Part shown: positions 62,450 through 64,000 of the stretch, one piece after another
How positions within the stretch are numbered: position 1 is the first letter of the stretch
How the letters are laid out: every line of letters begins with the position of its first letter
Made by a program: the position numbers and the translations under genes
Source of the DNA: Mageeibacillus sp.
GTDB taxonomy: Bacteria; Bacillota; Clostridia; Saccharofermentanales; Saccharofermentanaceae
Assembly (NCBI GenBank): GCA_022484595.1
Contig: JAKVLB010000001.1
Location: 248,001 to 312,000 of the forward strand
Direction: 5' to 3'
DNA: 64,000 nt
Notes under the pieces: model-generated
The model's database searches: none
The model's input: only the letters and a program-made list of their open reading frames with translations
What the model was told of the DNA's origin: nothing

Positions 62450-64000
62450 TTACCTTGCCTTATCGGTTCCTTCAAAAGTCTCATAGAGCGCGACAATATC
62501 GTCCTTCATCGACAGAAAAACCCTGCCGAGCATAGGGTCGAAATGAGTGCCGATATCCTTCTTAATTATCTCGAAGCACTGATCATAAGGCATCTGCTCC
62601 TTGTAAGATCTCTTGCTCGCGAGAGCATCGAAAACGTCAACAATCGCCATAATTCTCGCCTCAAGCGGTATCTTCTCACCCCTTAGGTGATCCGGATATC
62701 CGGTTCCGTTGTACTTCTCATGGTGATAATGCGCGACATTGGCCGCAACCTTGATAAATTCCTTATCATCTACATCCTTAAGAACCTTATGAACTATGTC
62801 TGAACCCACTGTAGCATGAATCTTCATCTTCTCATACTCTTCATCGGTAAGTCCCGTCGTCTTGCGCAAAATAGCGTCATCTACCGCAATCTTGCCAAGA
62901 TCATGAAGCACCGCCGCCTGCTTTACCGCGTACCAGTAAGATTCTGACATATTGAATTCCGGCAGAGTCTTAAGATGATCGACAAAAAGGGAGGCACACG
63001 CCGATGTTCTGTTGATGTGACCGCCTGTTGAGTTGTCACGGGATTCAATCATAGAGGCCATACCCAGAATTGTCGATTCCTGAAGGTTCTTAACCTTCGC
63101 GGTCTGCCTTGACACCTCACGCTGCGATCTGGAATCGCTGAATTTGAGCTGTTCAATCATGTTGTGCTGCTGAGTGATATCTTCCATCTCTATCAGATAT
63201 CCCATAACCCTGCGGTTTATTCCGAAATGAATATAGCTGAGCTCACACTCAAGGAACCGTCTCTTCTCCGGATCCCTGTCGTTTATGATAATACTCTTCG
63301 TAGACCTCTGCAGAACATCTTCAGGTTTGGAGTTCTCCTTTATCCAGTTGATAAGGTTCTTCACCGCATAATTGTCAATCTTGAGCGGAAAATCTATTCT
63401 GGCATCCTTTAGCTCAGGAAAATACTTCACTGCGGCGGCATTGCTTCCGGCATAATTGAGCTTACCGTCGAAAACGATATAGGCGTAGTTGCTGAGTTCA
63501 TCTATCTTCTCCTGAACACTCAGGTTTACATCATAAAGCATCGACCTTGTAGTGATATATATCAGAACCAGAGAACATCCTATGTAAAAGAACGGAACAA
63601 TATCATAATCAAGATTCGTTATCTTCTCTATTATGTAGGCGATAACACCGAATAACAGAGTTGACGCATAAAGAAGCATGGTCTTGAACGAAGCAGTCTT
63701 GCGGCCTATATATGTTAAAACCGTAAAGAACACCGACAACACCATCTCAACACCGAGAACCACAAGCCTTATGTAGTACAGGAATCCTCCCGTCTTTTTG
63801 AGTCTTGCAAAGTCTCCGTCGTAGACAAAGCGGATTGACTTATAGTAAAGCGGCACCTTTCCCGCGAACATCACGGCGAAGAACAGAATAACATTGATTA
63901 CAAGTATAAAATAAACAAACCATTTCGGCAGTTTGGACTTGGAAAAATCAGCAAGAATAAACATCACTATCATCGGCAGGAAAATACCGCCTATGTAGGC
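62450..64000 (-). CDS. HD-GYP c-di-GMP phosphodiesterase with N-terminal membrane sensor, partial
   Basis: The window edge cuts the N-terminus: the frame continues upstream of the first visible ATG as AYIGGIFLP, typical of the histidine-kinase-type 7TM domain. Several membrane helices (to about residue 150 of the visible part) precede a PAS-like region (YIVFDGKLNYAGSNAAAVKY) and an HD-GYP domain with HDLGKIAVDD, HATVGSDI, HYHHEKYNGTGYPDHLRGEKI and DVFDALASKRSYK. It would degrade c-di-GMP in response to a membrane signal, lowering the sessile signal. Confidence 0.93.
   Translation of the reverse strand, partial: AYIGGIFLPMIVMFILADFSKSKLPKWFVYFILVINVILFFAVMFAGKVPLYYKSIRFVYDGDFARLKKTGGFLYYIRLVVLGVEMVLSVFFTVLTYIGRKTASFKTMLLYASTLLFGVIAYIIEKITNLDYDIVPFFYIGCSLVLIYITTRSMLYDVNLSVQEKIDELSNYAYIVFDGKLNYAGSNAAAVKYFPELKDARIDFPLKIDNYAVKNLINWIKENSKPEDVLQRSTKSIIINDRDPEKRRFLECELSYIHFGINRRVMGYLIEMEDITQQHNMIEQLKFSDSRSQREVSRQTAKVKNLQESTILGMASMIESRDNSTGGHINRTSACASLFVDHLKTLPEFNMSESYWYAVKQAAVLHDLGKIAVDDAILRKTTGLTDEEYEKMKIHATVGSDIVHKVLKDVDDKEFIKVAANVAHYHHEKYNGTGYPDHLRGEKIPLEARIMAIVDVFDALASKRSYKEQMPYDQCFEIIKKDIGTHFDPMLGRVFLSMKDDIVALYETFEGTDKAR

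Overview
The window looks like a chromosomal segment of a Gram-positive, low-to-mid GC Clostridia bacterium, most like a Lachnospiraceae. The reasons are the operon cdaA-cdaR-glmM, a TrpB2, TrmFO, split purine genes (stand-alone AICAR transformylase plus a PurO-type IMP cyclohydrolase), strong AGGAGG ribosome sites, many small lipoproteins, and a large 2-hydroxyacyl-CoA dehydratase activase-type protein. Both ends cut genes: a left-handed beta-helix protein at the left and an HD-GYP phosphodiesterase at the right. I saw no rRNA, tRNA, insertion sequence or prophage.

Layout. 0-4.4 kb (minus): c-di-AMP synthase fused to its regulator domain, GlmM, a hexapeptide-repeat protein, and NagA, so amino-sugar and c-di-AMP functions sit together. 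4.5-8.3 kb (plus): small alarmone synthetase, two-component pair, membrane acyltransferase. 8.2-10.6 kb (minus): an M28-type lipoprotein and a dehydroquinate-synthase-like protein, both missing expected active-site residues. 10.6-13.8 kb (plus): gltX and glnS. 13.8-17.1 kb (minus): small secreted or lipoproteins and an amino-acid ABC importer without its binding protein. 17.2-20.4 kb (plus): condensation-like acyltransferase, zinc-ribbon membrane protein (broken by an in-frame TGA) and an esterase. 20.5-25.1 kb (minus): purE-purF-purN-purO-purH. 25-28 kb (minus): CapA-like lipoprotein, TrpB2 and a 56-residue protein with a GTG start. 28-30.4 kb (plus): queA-tgt. 30.4-36.3 kb (minus): topA-trmFO-membrane protein-PP2C-degenerate PP2C. 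36.5 kb (plus): larA. 37.9-41.4 kb (minus): comM-like, dprA, an XRE regulator.

41.5-45.3 kb holds the most unusual locus: a type I-E CRISPR array of 40 repeats (39 spacers) next to a damaged cas operon. Read on the minus strand, the operon begins with the first 26 codons of cas3, jumps within a short shared sequence to the C-terminal half of cas1, and continues into a cas2-DEDDh exonuclease fusion whose motif II aspartate is alanine. All interference genes are missing here. Three spacers recognise versions of the same phage site, and one appears to target a phage family A DNA polymerase.

45.5-64 kb: ychF, then a minus-strand block (activase, polA, coaE, small membrane proteins), envelope and zinc-ribbon proteins, a phosphoesterase plus PepV-like dipeptidase (plus), an NlpC/P60 hydrolase and the HD-GYP protein (minus). 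Other points of biological interest are a PurF whose glutaminase centre is lost and the CdaA-YbbR fusion.
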